Shown in pieces: positions 1-8,587 of a stretch of DNA of 64,000 nt (its first letter is position 1; the number at the start of each line of letters is the position of its first letter). Source of the stretch: Vallitalea maricola (GTDB lineage Bacteria > Bacillota > Clostridia > Lachnospirales > Vallitaleaceae); assembly GCF_036985595.1 (NCBI RefSeq), contig NZ_BTPU01000002.1:57415-121414 (forward strand). The letters are read 5' to 3'. The translations under genes and the position numbers were made by a program. Under the pieces are notes generated by a model that saw only the letters and a program-made list of their open reading frames with translations, was not told where the DNA came from and made no database searches.

Positions 1-80
1 TTAAAGAATTAAAGAACAGAGGAATCGAAAGAGCTATTGAAATTAATCAAAAAGCATATGACACTTTCTTAGGAAAATAA
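1..80 (+). CDS. C-terminal end of an ABC sugar-binding protein (partial)
   Basis: An open frame entering from the left edge ends at the TAA at 78-80. The last residues read LKNRGIERAIEINQKAYDTF and then LGK. A Gly-Ile-x-x-hydrophobic turn followed by a Gln/Ala/Tyr helix is a common ending of extracellular solute-binding proteins of carbohydrate ABC importers. Only about 25 residues are visible, so the family call rests on that tail and on the position 23 bases upstream of a glycan-hydrolase operon. Importer permeases would be expected to the left of the window. Confidence 0.45.
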   Translation, partial: KELKNRGIERAIEINQKAYDTFLGK

Positions 81-103
81 TATATTAAGGATGGAAAATA
101 AAA

Positions 104-2359
104 ATGAAGCTTAGGTATAATAACTTTTCAAAGGATTGGAAAGAAGGATTACTTATTGGAAATGGTAGACTTAATGGTATCCTATGGGGAGATAATAGTA
201 AAGATATCCTCAGTTTTAATCATGAACGTCTATGGACTGGTAAGTATGGAAATAGAAAAAACAGAACTTCATATGAGTACTTACCTAAAGTAAGAGAACT
301 TCTAAAAGAAAAAGATTACTTTAGAGGGACAGCCTTAGCTTCTTTGGCATTTGGTGGTGATGGGGGAATTTCCCCCTATCCACGTCAAGAAGATTCATAT
401 AAGCCTGCTGGGGAATTAGTATTTACATATGATAAAGAACAAGAGAATCTTGTAGAGAGAATACTTGATTTACATAGTGGAATAGCAACAGTAATAAGGA
501 AAGATATAATAATAGAAGCTTTTGCAGATTGTGTGACAGAAATTATGGTTGCCTCATGGAAGAGCAGGAATGAGTTTAGTGGTACACTTCATTATGAAAG
601 ACAAGAAGATAGTGCCATAGAAGATATAAGAGTAGATAGAAATCATATAATTTATAGTTGTAAAATAGATTCAGTAAGTAGTTTCAAAGTTATTGTAAAA
701 GTAAATACAGACGGTATTTTAGAATATGGTAAAAAAGAAATGTATATCAGGAATGCTACCTATATAAAAACATTCACTAATATAGGAGTATCATTTAATG
801 ATATTGAAAAAGAACTTAATGATTATCCTTTTCCTGTTGAAGATATAAATGAATTGGAAAAAAATCACAGGAAAAAGTTTTTAAGAGCCATGAGCAAAAC
901 AGATATTAGTATAGCTGATTACAAAACAGATGATTTATCTGATTTATATATAAATGAAAGAGTTAAAAGAGTTAGAAATGGAAATGAAGACGTTAATCTA
1001 ATAGAGATATATGCAAAATTCGGTATATATTTAATGGTATCAGGTTCAATCTGTGGAAAGTTACCATTGAATCTGCAAGGTAAATGGAACTGTGATATAG
1101 TACCTCCTTGGTTCAGTGATTATCATTTTAACATTAATATTCAGATGAACTATTGGTTTACAGAACAATTAGGTTACCCAGAGTATTCTAAGCAGTTATT
1201 TGATTATGTCAATAAATTTGCAGAAAGCGGAAGGGAAGCAGCTAGATCATTATACGGTTGTAAAGGAATAGTACTATCACTTAATGGAGATCATTGGGCA
1301 GTGTCAACACCTGAGGCATATAACTATGCAGCATGGATTGGTGGAGCAGCATGGATGGGACAGCATTATTGGTGGCATTATCAATATAATGGAGATAAAG
1401 ATTTCCTTAGAGATGAAGCTTATCCTTTCTTCAAATCAACCGTAGATTTCTATATGGATTATATAGAAATTGATGATAATGACATAGCTCAGATAATGCC
1501 AAGTCAATCTCCAGAAAATCGTTTTGAAGGCACTGGTTATTTTCCAGTAAGTATGTGTATATCATCAGCTATGGACGTACAATTAGCTTATGATGCTTTT
1601 ACTTATGCAATAGATACTTCAAGATTATTAGATATTGACCAAGAAGAGTGTGTCAAATGGCAACAAACAAGAGATAAATTACCTAGTTTTGCAGTGGGAA
1701 AAGATGGACGTCTGTTAGAATGGGATAATGAAGATAAGATAGAAGTTGAAAAAGGGCATCGTCATTATTCTCATTTATATGGAGTGTTTCCATCAACATT
1801 ATTCAACTCAATCAATAGAACTGAACAATTTGAGGCAGGTAGAAAATCCTTGGAATATAGATTAGCCCAAAACGGTGGAGGTACTGGATGGAGTAGAGCT
1901 TGGGCAGCATGTTTATTCGCACGTCTACAAGATGGTGAAGAAGCTAACCGCCAATTGAGCTATCTACTTACAGAACTGTCATCCTCTGCTTTGCTTGATT
2001 TACATCCTAGACCTCCTAGATGTACAGTAAGAAATGATGATACAGAATTCGTTTTTCAGATTGACGGTAATCTAGGTGCGACAAGAGCAGTAATTGAATG
2101 TATTATACAATGTTACGAAGGAAAGATATTCTTGTTACCTGCACTTCCAGCTTCATGGGAGAAAGGAAGTATAACAGGAGTAAAAACCATAGGTGGTCAC
2201 ACAATTGATCTTGCTTATGAAAAAGGTAAAATAGTATCCCTTAAGATTGAGATGGGATTTGAAGAAAAGATTGTAATTGATAATGGTAGTAGACTTTTAG
2301 ATGGAGATGAAGATATTATTTTACAAGGAAAAAAAGGTGAAGTCTATACATTAGTGTAA
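104..2359 (+). CDS. Glycoside hydrolase family 95 (alpha-L-fucosidase/galactosidase type)
   Basis: A 751-residue protein, about the usual GH95 length, beginning with the family hallmark W-x-E-G-L-x-I-G-N-G-R-L at residues 12-23. Catalytic landmarks of GH95 are present: the Asn-x-Asn pair N343/N345 before Gln-Met-Asn-Tyr-Trp, a Ser-Pro-Glu-Asn box with the presumed acid E471, and the Gln-Ile-Asp-Gly-Asn box with D654. GH95 enzymes are inverting exo-enzymes removing alpha-1,2-L-fucose or alpha-L-galactose. No signal peptide is seen, so it probably acts in the cytoplasm on imported oligosaccharides. An AAGGATGG ribosome site precedes the ATG. It is followed after 21 bases by a sulfatase and then GH88, which suggests a sulfated glycan with fucose or galactose branches. 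Exact substrate not decidable. Confidence 0.88.
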   Translation: MKLRYNNFSKDWKEGLLIGNGRLNGILWGDNSKDILSFNHERLWTGKYGNRKNRTSYEYLPKVRELLKEKDYFRGTALASLAFGGDGGISPYPRQEDSYKPAGELVFTYDKEQENLVERILDLHSGIATVIRKDIIIEAFADCVTEIMVASWKSRNEFSGTLHYERQEDSAIEDIRVDRNHIIYSCKIDSVSSFKVIVKVNTDGILEYGKKEMYIRNATYIKTFTNIGVSFNDIEKELNDYPFPVEDINELEKNHRKKFLRAMSKTDISIADYKTDDLSDLYINERVKRVRNGNEDVNLIEIYAKFGIYLMVSGSICGKLPLNLQGKWNCDIVPPWFSDYHFNINIQMNYWFTEQLGYPEYSKQLFDYVNKFAESGREAARSLYGCKGIVLSLNGDHWAVSTPEAYNYAAWIGGAAWMGQHYWWHYQYNGDKDFLRDEAYPFFKSTVDFYMDYIEIDDNDIAQIMPSQSPENRFEGTGYFPVSMCISSAMDVQLAYDAFTYAIDTSRLLDIDQEECVKWQQTRDKLPSFAVGKDGRLLEWDNEDKIEVEKGHRHYSHLYGVFPSTLFNSINRTEQFEAGRKSLEYRLAQNGGGTGWSRAWAACLFARLQDGEEANRQLSYLLTELSSSALLDLHPRPPRCTVRNDDTEFVFQIDGNLGATRAVIECIIQCYEGKIFLLPALPASWEKGSITGVKTIGGHTIDLAYEKGKIVSLKIEMGFEEKIVIDNGSRLLDGDEDIILQGKKGEVYTLV

Positions 2360-2380
2360 GTTTTTTGGAAGGAGATTCAC

Positions 2381-3766
2381 ATGGCTAAGAAAAATTTGTT
2401 ATATATTTTTGCTGACCAATGGAGAAAGATAGCAGTAGGAATAGAAGGACAAGATAAGATAATAACACCTAACATGGATAAATTTGCAACAGAGAGTAAA
2501 GTTTTTGATAATGCTATTAGTACATATCCACTTTGTTCGCCTCATAGAGCTGCACTTATGACTGGTAAATATCCTTATTCTTGTGGTATGTGGACAAATT
2601 GTAAAATAGGGTTAGATGAAACAGTAATGTTAAAACCACAAGAAGAAACCATAGGAAAAACTCTTAAAAAAAATGGATATGAAACCGCATATATTGGAAA
2701 ATGGCATTTAGATGCAAGTGAACTAAACTTCAATAAAAACCCTGAGTCAGGTGCAATCAACTGGGATGCATATACACCAGAAGGAGAAAGACGTCAAGGA
2801 TTTGATTATTGGTTCTCGTATGGAGCAATGGATAAACATCTGAATCCTCATTATTGGAGAAATACACCAATGAAGATTGAACCAGGGAAGTGGTCTCCAG
2901 AAGTAGAGACAGATGTAGCACTTGATTATCTTGAAAACAGGGATAAGAGTAAGCCATTCTGTATGTTTGTTTCATGGAATCCACCTCACCCACCTTACGA
3001 TAAAGTACCTGAGAAATATGTAGATATGTACGATAATATTCCTCTTAGAGAAAATGTACCAGAAGAAATGAGAGAAGACAAGGAATTTCTAAGAACTATC
3101 AAAGAATATTTTGCAGCTGTTACAGGGCTTGACGAAAATTTCAAAAGAATACTTGATTATCTAAGAGAAAACAACTTGGAAGATGATACTATAGTAGTAT
3201 TATCAGCAGATCATGGAGATATGATGGGTTCTCAAGGAATATATGGAAAAAATATATGGTACGAAGAATCAATCAATATACCTTTCATGATTAGAGGAAA
3301 AGGTATAGAAGCTGGAAGAACCGATTGTCTATTCTCAAGTATTGACCATATGCCCACTCTACTTGATTTATTAGAAGTTGATATTCCAGATACAGTACAA
3401 GGGCAAAGCTTTAAAGATATTATAGAAGGCAAAAACATGAATGAACCAGATACCGTATTTTTATCAATGATTCCAGGGATGCCTGAACTTATTGAACCTT
3501 ATAGAAAAAGGGGATTAAATAATAAGTCCTTCGGGTGGAGAGGAATCAGAACTAAAAAACACACCTATGTTATTGATAACGGTACTCATCCAGATGAAAA
3601 ACAAAAAAGATATCTATATGATAATGAAAATGATCTTTATCAATTGAATCCAGTAATATTAAGTTCAGATGATGAACGATGCAAAAAATATGATGAATAT
3701 CTAGAAGGTTATTTGAAAGAGATCAATGACCCATTCTTAATGAAAGGATTAGATTATAATGGTTGA
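2381..3766 (+). CDS. S1-type sulfatase (Cys-type, formylglycine-dependent)
   Basis: A 461-residue alkaline-phosphatase-superfamily sulfatase. The N-terminus carries the metal-binding Asp (D12 in FADQW), and C52-S-P-H-R56 matches the C-x-P-x-R signature in which Cys is converted to formylglycine. The later A-D-H-G-D segment supplies further metal ligands. In an anaerobe the maturation enzyme would be an anSME radical-SAM protein; none lies in this window. There is no signal peptide, consistent with cytoplasmic desulfation of imported oligosaccharides. It lies 21 bases after GH95, and its last 8 bases overlap the start of GH88, so the three are one translationally coupled operon. The sulfate position it attacks cannot be read from the sequence. 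Confidence 0.9.
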   Translation: MAKKNLLYIFADQWRKIAVGIEGQDKIITPNMDKFATESKVFDNAISTYPLCSPHRAALMTGKYPYSCGMWTNCKIGLDETVMLKPQEETIGKTLKKNGYETAYIGKWHLDASELNFNKNPESGAINWDAYTPEGERRQGFDYWFSYGAMDKHLNPHYWRNTPMKIEPGKWSPEVETDVALDYLENRDKSKPFCMFVSWNPPHPPYDKVPEKYVDMYDNIPLRENVPEEMREDKEFLRTIKEYFAAVTGLDENFKRILDYLRENNLEDDTIVVLSADHGDMMGSQGIYGKNIWYEESINIPFMIRGKGIEAGRTDCLFSSIDHMPTLLDLLEVDIPDTVQGQSFKDIIEGKNMNEPDTVFLSMIPGMPELIEPYRKRGLNNKSFGWRGIRTKKHTYVIDNGTHPDEKQKRYLYDNENDLYQLNPVILSSDDERCKKYDEYLEGYLKEINDPFLMKGLDYNG

Positions 3767-4925
3767 TATATCTAAATACAAAAAGCCTAATGATGTAGAA
3801 ATAGAGCAAGCCCTGAATAACGCTGTAACACAAGTAGAAACAGATTTAGAAAATTTTACACATAAGTTCAAGATAAACGGAACTACCGATAATTTTTATG
3901 CGCCTAATGACAATATTTCATGGACATCAGGTTTTTGGACTGGCCAGATATGGATGGCATATGAAATAACAGGTGATGAAAAATATAAAAAAGCAGCAGA
4001 AATTCAGGTAGATAGTTTCCTTCATAGGATAGAGAACAAAATTGAAACTAACAATCATGATATGGGATTTTTATATAGTCTATCCTGTGTAGCAGCTTAC
4101 AAATTAACAGGTAATAAAAATGCAAAAAAAGCTGCAATATTAGCAGCAGACAATCTAATCTCACGTTACAGAGAAGATGGTAAATTCATTCAGGCTTGGG
4201 GAAATGTTGGAGCAGATGATAACTATCGTTTAATTATCGACTGTCTTCTAAACCTTCCATTACTATACTGGACAAGTGATGTAACTGGTGACGATAAATA
4301 CGCTAAAATAGCTAAACAACATATTGACACTTCCTTGAAAGTTATTATGCGTGACGATTGTTCTACATATCACACGTTCTATTTTGAACAGGGAACAGGC
4401 AAACCACTATATGGAGAAACAAGACAAGGCTACAGTAATGATTCCTCATGGTCAAGAGGTCAAGCTTGGGGTGTATATGGAACAGCTTTAAGCTACATGT
4501 ATACTAAGAACCCTGAATATATTGAAAAATTCTATAAGATAACCGACTTTTTCATCGAGAATTTACCAAATGACCTAGTACCTTATTGGGATTTTAAATT
4601 CACCGATGTAAGTGACGAACCAAAAGACAGTTCAGCAGCTGCAATAGCTGTATGCGGTATGCTAGAAATGTCAAAATACCTTAATGAAGAAAAATCAAAG
4701 TACTATAAAGAAATAGCACTAAAAATCCTAAAATCTCTAATTGATAACTATGCAGTTAGCGATCCTAAGATATCCAACGGTCAATTACTACATGGTGTCT
4801 ATGCAAGAAAATCCCCTTATAATCCATGTAGGAACAGGAATGTAGATGAATGCAATACATGGGGCGACTACTACTATATGGAAGCCCTCATCAGATTAAC
4901 TAGAGATTGGAAATTATATTGGTAG
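3759..4925 (+). CDS. Glycoside hydrolase family 88 (unsaturated glucuronyl hydrolase)
   Basis: A 388-residue alpha/alpha-barrel enzyme removing the 4,5-unsaturated uronic acid left at the non-reducing end by polysaccharide lyases, via vinyl-ether hydration. The two catalytic Asp of the family correspond to D101 (in HDMGF) and D161 (in NYRLIID). Tryptophan-rich motifs W-T-S-G-F-W (residues 55-60) and S-R-G-Q-A-W further on line the barrel. The ATG lies inside the sulfatase gene (overlap 3759-3766), so translation is coupled. The presence of GH88 implies that a lyase elsewhere in the genome cuts a uronate-containing chain first. Last gene of the operon, followed by a terminator hairpin at 4938-4970. 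Confidence 0.9.
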   Translation: MVDISKYKKPNDVEIEQALNNAVTQVETDLENFTHKFKINGTTDNFYAPNDNISWTSGFWTGQIWMAYEITGDEKYKKAAEIQVDSFLHRIENKIETNNHDMGFLYSLSCVAAYKLTGNKNAKKAAILAADNLISRYREDGKFIQAWGNVGADDNYRLIIDCLLNLPLLYWTSDVTGDDKYAKIAKQHIDTSLKVIMRDDCSTYHTFYFEQGTGKPLYGETRQGYSNDSSWSRGQAWGVYGTALSYMYTKNPEYIEKFYKITDFFIENLPNDLVPYWDFKFTDVSDEPKDSSAAAIAVCGMLEMSKYLNEEKSKYYKEIALKILKSLIDNYAVSDPKISNGQLLHGVYARKSPYNPCRNRNVDECNTWGDYYYMEALIRLTRDWKLYW

Positions 4926-4937
4926 AAAGAATAGAAC

Positions 4938-4970
4938 AAATGAGTAGGCATATTCGAGCCTGCTCATTTT
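4938..4970 (+). terminator. Intrinsic terminator after the GH95-sulfatase-GH88 operon
   Basis: A ten-base stem ATGAGTAGGC (4940-4949) pairs with GCCTGCTCAT (4958-4967), with one G-T wobble and an 8-base loop. A short T tract follows. It sits 12 bases after the GH88 stop. Confidence 0.75.
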
Positions 4971-5019
4971 AGACTGCCAACGAAGTATTAAGTTGAAAAC
5001 AGACAACGGTCGTATATTG

Positions 5020-5123
5020 AAATCATATATAGTGATAATACACTCTCGTTACGTTTGTTGCATCTATCTGTTTATAAGGATGCAACAAGCCGTAAAGGTC
5101 GTTATTATCACTATATATGATTT
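5020..5123. repeat. Long palindromic element B1
   Basis: A 21-base arm at 5020-5040 is perfectly complementary to 5103-5123. Inside lies a second perfect 8-bp stem, GTTGCATC with GATGCAAC, and flanking bases (TTACG / CGTAA) extend it, so almost the whole 104 bases fold into one rod. No T tract follows, so it is not an ordinary terminator. A second palindrome with unrelated 21-bp arms (B2) is at 29750-29819. The inner parts of both contain CSTTAC and later GGTC, a weak resemblance only. Confidence 0.6.
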
Positions 5124-5188
5124 TCTCTATATTTACCACTCTTTAGCCAGTTTAAAAATGCGACTTTAGCCTATAAAATCTATACTGC

Positions 5189-5300
5189 TAGTTACAAGTA
5201 TTGCGTTAATAGATAATGTCATATGTTTAATTTTTATTTATCTATGAAAAAGCAATATCCAGTAGTTATTTAAAATAGAAGAAAATGTGTTTTGTAACTA
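5189..5300. repeat. Nested inverted repeat in the gene-free region
   Basis: Three concentric perfect complementary pairs: TAGTTACAA (5189-5197) with TTGTAACTA (5292-5300), TATTGC (5199-5204) with GCAATA (5252-5257), and ATAGATA (5209-5215) with TATCTAT (5239-5245). They are in the right order for one long hairpin with internal loops. No coding potential is seen. It lies between elements B1 and A1, so the whole stretch 4970-5500 is non-coding and strongly foldable. Confidence 0.45.
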
Positions 5301-5318
5301 TATTGATGGAGACTTAAA

Positions 5319-5488
5319 GCAAAATAGTATATGTATATGTGAAGTAGTGAGGCAGGACGCCGAACCCAGCATTTAATCTGACAGCCCTACTGGACTGTCA
5401 GAAATAATAATTGACTCGATGTCCATTATTATTTGTTGAGCTCAGGACGAGCAAGTAGCTGGCGAAACATATACATATACTATTTTGC
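5319..5488. ncRNA. Structured three-way-junction element A1 (candidate RNA)
   Basis: Terminal arms of 22 bases (5319-5340 and 5467-5488) are perfectly complementary. Reading inward: GAAGTAGTGA (5341-5350), a small hairpin GGC-AGGAC-GCC (5351-5361), GAAC (5362-5365), stem CCAGC/GCTGG (5366-5370 with 5458-5462), CGAA (5463-5466). Within the last stem are three more perfect hairpins, with 7, 10 and 4 bp; the final one again has an AGGAC loop. Element A2 at 58991-59100 has the same junction bases but different paired arms. Strand is unknown; junction order is written for the + strand. No gene overlaps it. Confidence 0.5.
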
Positions 5489-5642
5489 AAACTCCAAGTA
5501 AGAACAAAACATTTTTTCTGACTTACTTGATATCATATAAAAATAAAAGAATGATTATTAATTGAATCACTTGACAAGAGTCGAATTATAGTCCATTATA
5601 TTATAACAATGTTTAAAAAAAGTTAATAAGGAGGATAATGTA

Positions 5643-6917
5643 GTGGTTATAAAATCGTTTAAACAGTATTCAGGTTTGCCGAAAGAGATCTACATTCTCG
5701 CTATTCAGAGATTTGTTAATTCCATTGGCGGTTTTGTTTATGCCTTTTTAGCTCTGTTTCTGAGTAAGAGATTAGGTTTGCAAGAAAATGTCATTGGTAG
5801 TTTTATGTTAGTTTGTTCTCTAGTCGGTATACCTGGTTCACTTATTTCTGGTCATCTAGTTGATAAATGTAATAGAAAAACAATTTTACTTGTTTCAAGA
5901 ACTTTATCAGCTGTCATATTTATTATTTGTGGTTTCCTTGGTAATTCAATAACGGTTGTTTATTTACTTATTATTTCAAGCTTTATATCTAGTTTTTCAG
6001 GCCCAGCAAGTGGTGCTATGACAGCGGATTTAACTACTCCTGAAAATAGAAAACAAAGTTTCTCCTTATTGTACCTAGGAATGAATGTTGGACTTGCTTT
6101 TGGATTGACAATTGCAGGATATTTATTTGAACATTACACCAGATGGATATTTTGGGGTGATGGTATAACTTCATTAATTAGTTTATTATTAGTTGCTTTT
6201 TATATAAAAGATACTAGACCAACAAAAGCCCAGATAAAAGAAATTAACGAATCTGATAGAGAAGGAGAAAAAGAGGAAAAAGGCTCTGTAGTTAAAGCAC
6301 TTGTCAGAAGACCATTCCTATTAGGCTTCGTAATTATATCTTCTGTTATTGGTTTTGTATATAATCAACATGGATTTATTATGCCATTACATCTGGAGGA
6401 ATTATATCCTAATTTTGGAGCAAAATATTTTGGTAATGTAATGGCTATTAATACAATGATTGTTGTTATCTTTACGCCAATCATAATGTACTATACAAGA
6501 AAGATTAAACCAGTTGTTAATGTAGCTATTGCAACTTTAACATACATAATAGGTTTTGGTATGATGGGATTAATTAATGAGTTATGGGTATTTTTTGTTG
6601 CTGTATTCATCTGGACAACAGGTGAAATAATTGCTACAACCAATACAGGAGTTTATATCTCTAACCATTCACCAGTTAATCATCGTGGTAGATTTAACTC
6701 CATTATAGGTATGATTCAGGCTGCTGGACGTTCTTTTGCTCCATTCTTCATGGGAATGTTCCTAGTGTCACACAGCAAATCACAAGGATGGATACTGACT
6801 GGATTTGTTGGAGTGATAGCATTTATAATGCTTTATATATTATTTACAAAAGAAAAACGTTACAATGAAAACATTGATAACGTTCAGGAATTACTTTCTG
6901 AAAAAGAGGCATCATAA
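5643..6917 (+). CDS. MFS multidrug-type transporter
   Basis: A 424-residue membrane protein with about twelve hydrophobic segments in two halves, separated by a charged loop rich in Glu, Lys and Arg (roughly residues 198-216). The motif G-H-L-V-D-K-C-N-R-K between the second and third helices is the G-x-L-x-D-x-x-x-R-K signature of the major facilitator superfamily. Closest in appearance to DHA-type drug/proton antiporters. The start is GTG at 5643, placed after AAGGAGG at about 5630. A MATE exporter follows 43 bases later on the same strand, so the two may form an efflux operon. Substrate unknown. Confidence 0.82.
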   Translation: MVIKSFKQYSGLPKEIYILAIQRFVNSIGGFVYAFLALFLSKRLGLQENVIGSFMLVCSLVGIPGSLISGHLVDKCNRKTILLVSRTLSAVIFIICGFLGNSITVVYLLIISSFISSFSGPASGAMTADLTTPENRKQSFSLLYLGMNVGLAFGLTIAGYLFEHYTRWIFWGDGITSLISLLLVAFYIKDTRPTKAQIKEINESDREGEKEEKGSVVKALVRRPFLLGFVIISSVIGFVYNQHGFIMPLHLEELYPNFGAKYFGNVMAINTMIVVIFTPIIMYYTRKIKPVVNVAIATLTYIIGFGMMGLINELWVFFVAVFIWTTGEIIATTNTGVYISNHSPVNHRGRFNSIIGMIQAAGRSFAPFFMGMFLVSHSKSQGWILTGFVGVIAFIMLYILFTKEKRYNENIDNVQELLSEKEAS

Positions 6918-6960
6918 CAATAAAGTTATAGATTAAGGGTTATATAGAAAGGATTTACTT

Positions 6961-8343
6961 ATGAAGAATAAAAATATAGACGCGACTAAAGGTGATATAA
7001 AGAAAAATCTGTGGATACTGGCATGGCCTATAATGATAGGTAATCTGATACAGGTTATATATAATATGACAGATACATATTGGGTAGGGAAACTTGACAA
7101 TAGTACTGAAGCCATTGCAGCTGTTACTATTACATTTTCAGTTGTATTTGTATTAGTTTCATTAGCAGCTGGATTGGGTATAGGGTCAGCAACATTAGCA
7201 GCTCAATACTATGGTGCTAGAGAATATAAGAAGGTTGATGAAGTAGCCTATACATCATTAATTGTTATTGGTGCTATTGCATTGGTTTTTGTTGCTGGAG
7301 GCATAATTTTTTACAAGCAGCTTTTTGACCTATTACAGACGCCAGATAATATTATACCTATAGCAAAAGATTATTTCATTATAATAATGGTAGGTATGAT
7401 ATTCATGTTCATATTCTTTATTATGAGTGGGATATTACGTGGAATTGGAGATACTAGAACACCTATGATTGCAGGTATAGTCTCTGGTGTAATAAATATG
7501 ATATTGGACCCATTTCTTATATTTGGATGGGGGATATTCCCTGAACTAGGTATTTCGGGAGCTGCTTATGCAACTGTAATATCTAGAGTATTTGCTTCAG
7601 GATACATTTTTTATGTAGTACTCAGGGGTAAGACTTTCTTGAAAATGAACTTACGTAATATAAAAGTTGATTTAAAAATTACTAAACAATTATTTAAGAT
7701 TGGAGTACCTTCTAGTATTTCACAAGCTGTAATAAGCCTAGGTGGAACGGTTATTATCAGTAGAGTAAATATGTTTGGTGATGTTGCAATAGCAACACAT
7801 GGTATTGGTAATAGATTGGAATCACTGTTGGCTATGCCTACAATGGGACTGGCTCAAGCTGCAAGTTCAATAGTTGGACAGAATCTAGGTGCTGGACAAA
7901 AGGAACGAGCATTCAAGAGTGGTAAATATGCCATGAAAGCATCATTTATCATACTTATAATATTGGGAGCTATTTTTGCAATATTCCCTACAGTATTTTT
8001 TGATATATTCTCTGATGATAAAGAAGTAATAGGAATGGGACGTTATTATATATATGGAATAACATTATTATATGCATTTGTAGGTTGTAGAATTGTCATG
8101 TCCAATGTATTCCAAGGAGCAGGAGCTGCTTCGGTATCCATGTGGTTAAGCTTAATCTGCTTATGGGGATTTCGGGTTCCACTTTCTTATGCACTATCAT
8201 ATACTCCATTAGGAATAAAAGGATTATGGTCAGGAGTAGGATTATCTTTCATTGTTAGTTTCTTTTTTATGTATTACTTCTATAAAAAAGGAAAATGGAT
8301 GGATAAGGTTGTTGTAGAAAAGAAAGAACCCTTAGAGGCATAA
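6961..8343 (+). CDS. MATE family efflux transporter
   Basis: A 460-residue protein with about twelve membrane segments. The N-terminal L-W-x-L-A-W-P-I-M-I-G-N and N-M-T-D-T-Y-W-V-G segments and the central G-I-L-R-G-I-G-D-T-R-T-P motif are typical of the NorM/DinF-like MATE family, which export cationic compounds using a Na+ or H+ gradient. The ATG is preceded by an AAAGGA site. It lies 43 bases downstream of the MFS exporter and is followed by a terminator at 8361-8410. Substrate not inferable. Confidence 0.9.
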   Translation: MKNKNIDATKGDIKKNLWILAWPIMIGNLIQVIYNMTDTYWVGKLDNSTEAIAAVTITFSVVFVLVSLAAGLGIGSATLAAQYYGAREYKKVDEVAYTSLIVIGAIALVFVAGGIIFYKQLFDLLQTPDNIIPIAKDYFIIIMVGMIFMFIFFIMSGILRGIGDTRTPMIAGIVSGVINMILDPFLIFGWGIFPELGISGAAYATVISRVFASGYIFYVVLRGKTFLKMNLRNIKVDLKITKQLFKIGVPSSISQAVISLGGTVIISRVNMFGDVAIATHGIGNRLESLLAMPTMGLAQAASSIVGQNLGAGQKERAFKSGKYAMKASFIILIILGAIFAIFPTVFFDIFSDDKEVIGMGRYYIYGITLLYAFVGCRIVMSNVFQGAGAASVSMWLSLICLWGFRVPLSYALSYTPLGIKGLWSGVGLSFIVSFFFMYYFYKKGKWMDKVVVEKKEPLEA

Positions 8344-8360
8344 TATATTAATTAGAATAC

Positions 8361-8410
8361 GGGGCTGTGGGATAATACCAAAAATGTATTATCCGATAGC
8401 CTCTTTTTTT
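8361..8410 (+). terminator. Terminator of the exporter pair
   Basis: The arm beginning GGGGCTGTGGGATAATAC (8361-8378) pairs with GTATTATCC...AGCCTC (8386-8403), giving 9 bp plus a 6-bp outer stem with one wobble. Seven T follow. It begins with the GGGCTGT-like motif also seen at 12256, 20177, 23023 and 52681. Confidence 0.85.
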
Positions 8411-8481
8411 ATGCTTATTTATCTGTTATTTCAATCAATTTAACTCTTAATATTTTTTTGTGAAAAAATTTAAATATACTC

Positions 8482-8510
8482 TTGACAAAAATCTCTAAAA
8501 GGGATATATT
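8482..8510 (+). promoter_or_regulatory. SigA promoter of hsp20
   Basis: TTGACA (8482-8487), exactly 17 bases, then TATATT (8505-8510). The predicted start of transcription falls next to or inside the CIRCE operator. Confidence 0.85.
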
Positions 8511-8524
8511 ATATATAGAAATTG

Positions 8525-8551
8525 TTAGCACTCGATTAGAGTGAGTGCTAA
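8525..8551 (+). promoter_or_regulatory. CIRCE operator (HrcA binding site)
   Basis: TTAGCACTC, nine bases, GAGTGCTAA: an exact match to the CIRCE consensus bound by the heat-shock repressor HrcA. It covers the start region of the promoter at 8482-8510. No hrcA gene lies in the window. Confidence 0.97.
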
Positions 8552-8587
8552 CAATGGAAAATAAATTATGATATAGGAGGAATTAAT

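Noticed and set aside
5571..5602. Promoter for the MFS gene (TTGACA at 5571)
   Set aside because: The -35 box is good but the only -10-like boxes lie at poor spacing (20 bases) or match poorly (CATTAT at 17), so it is not listed as a feature.
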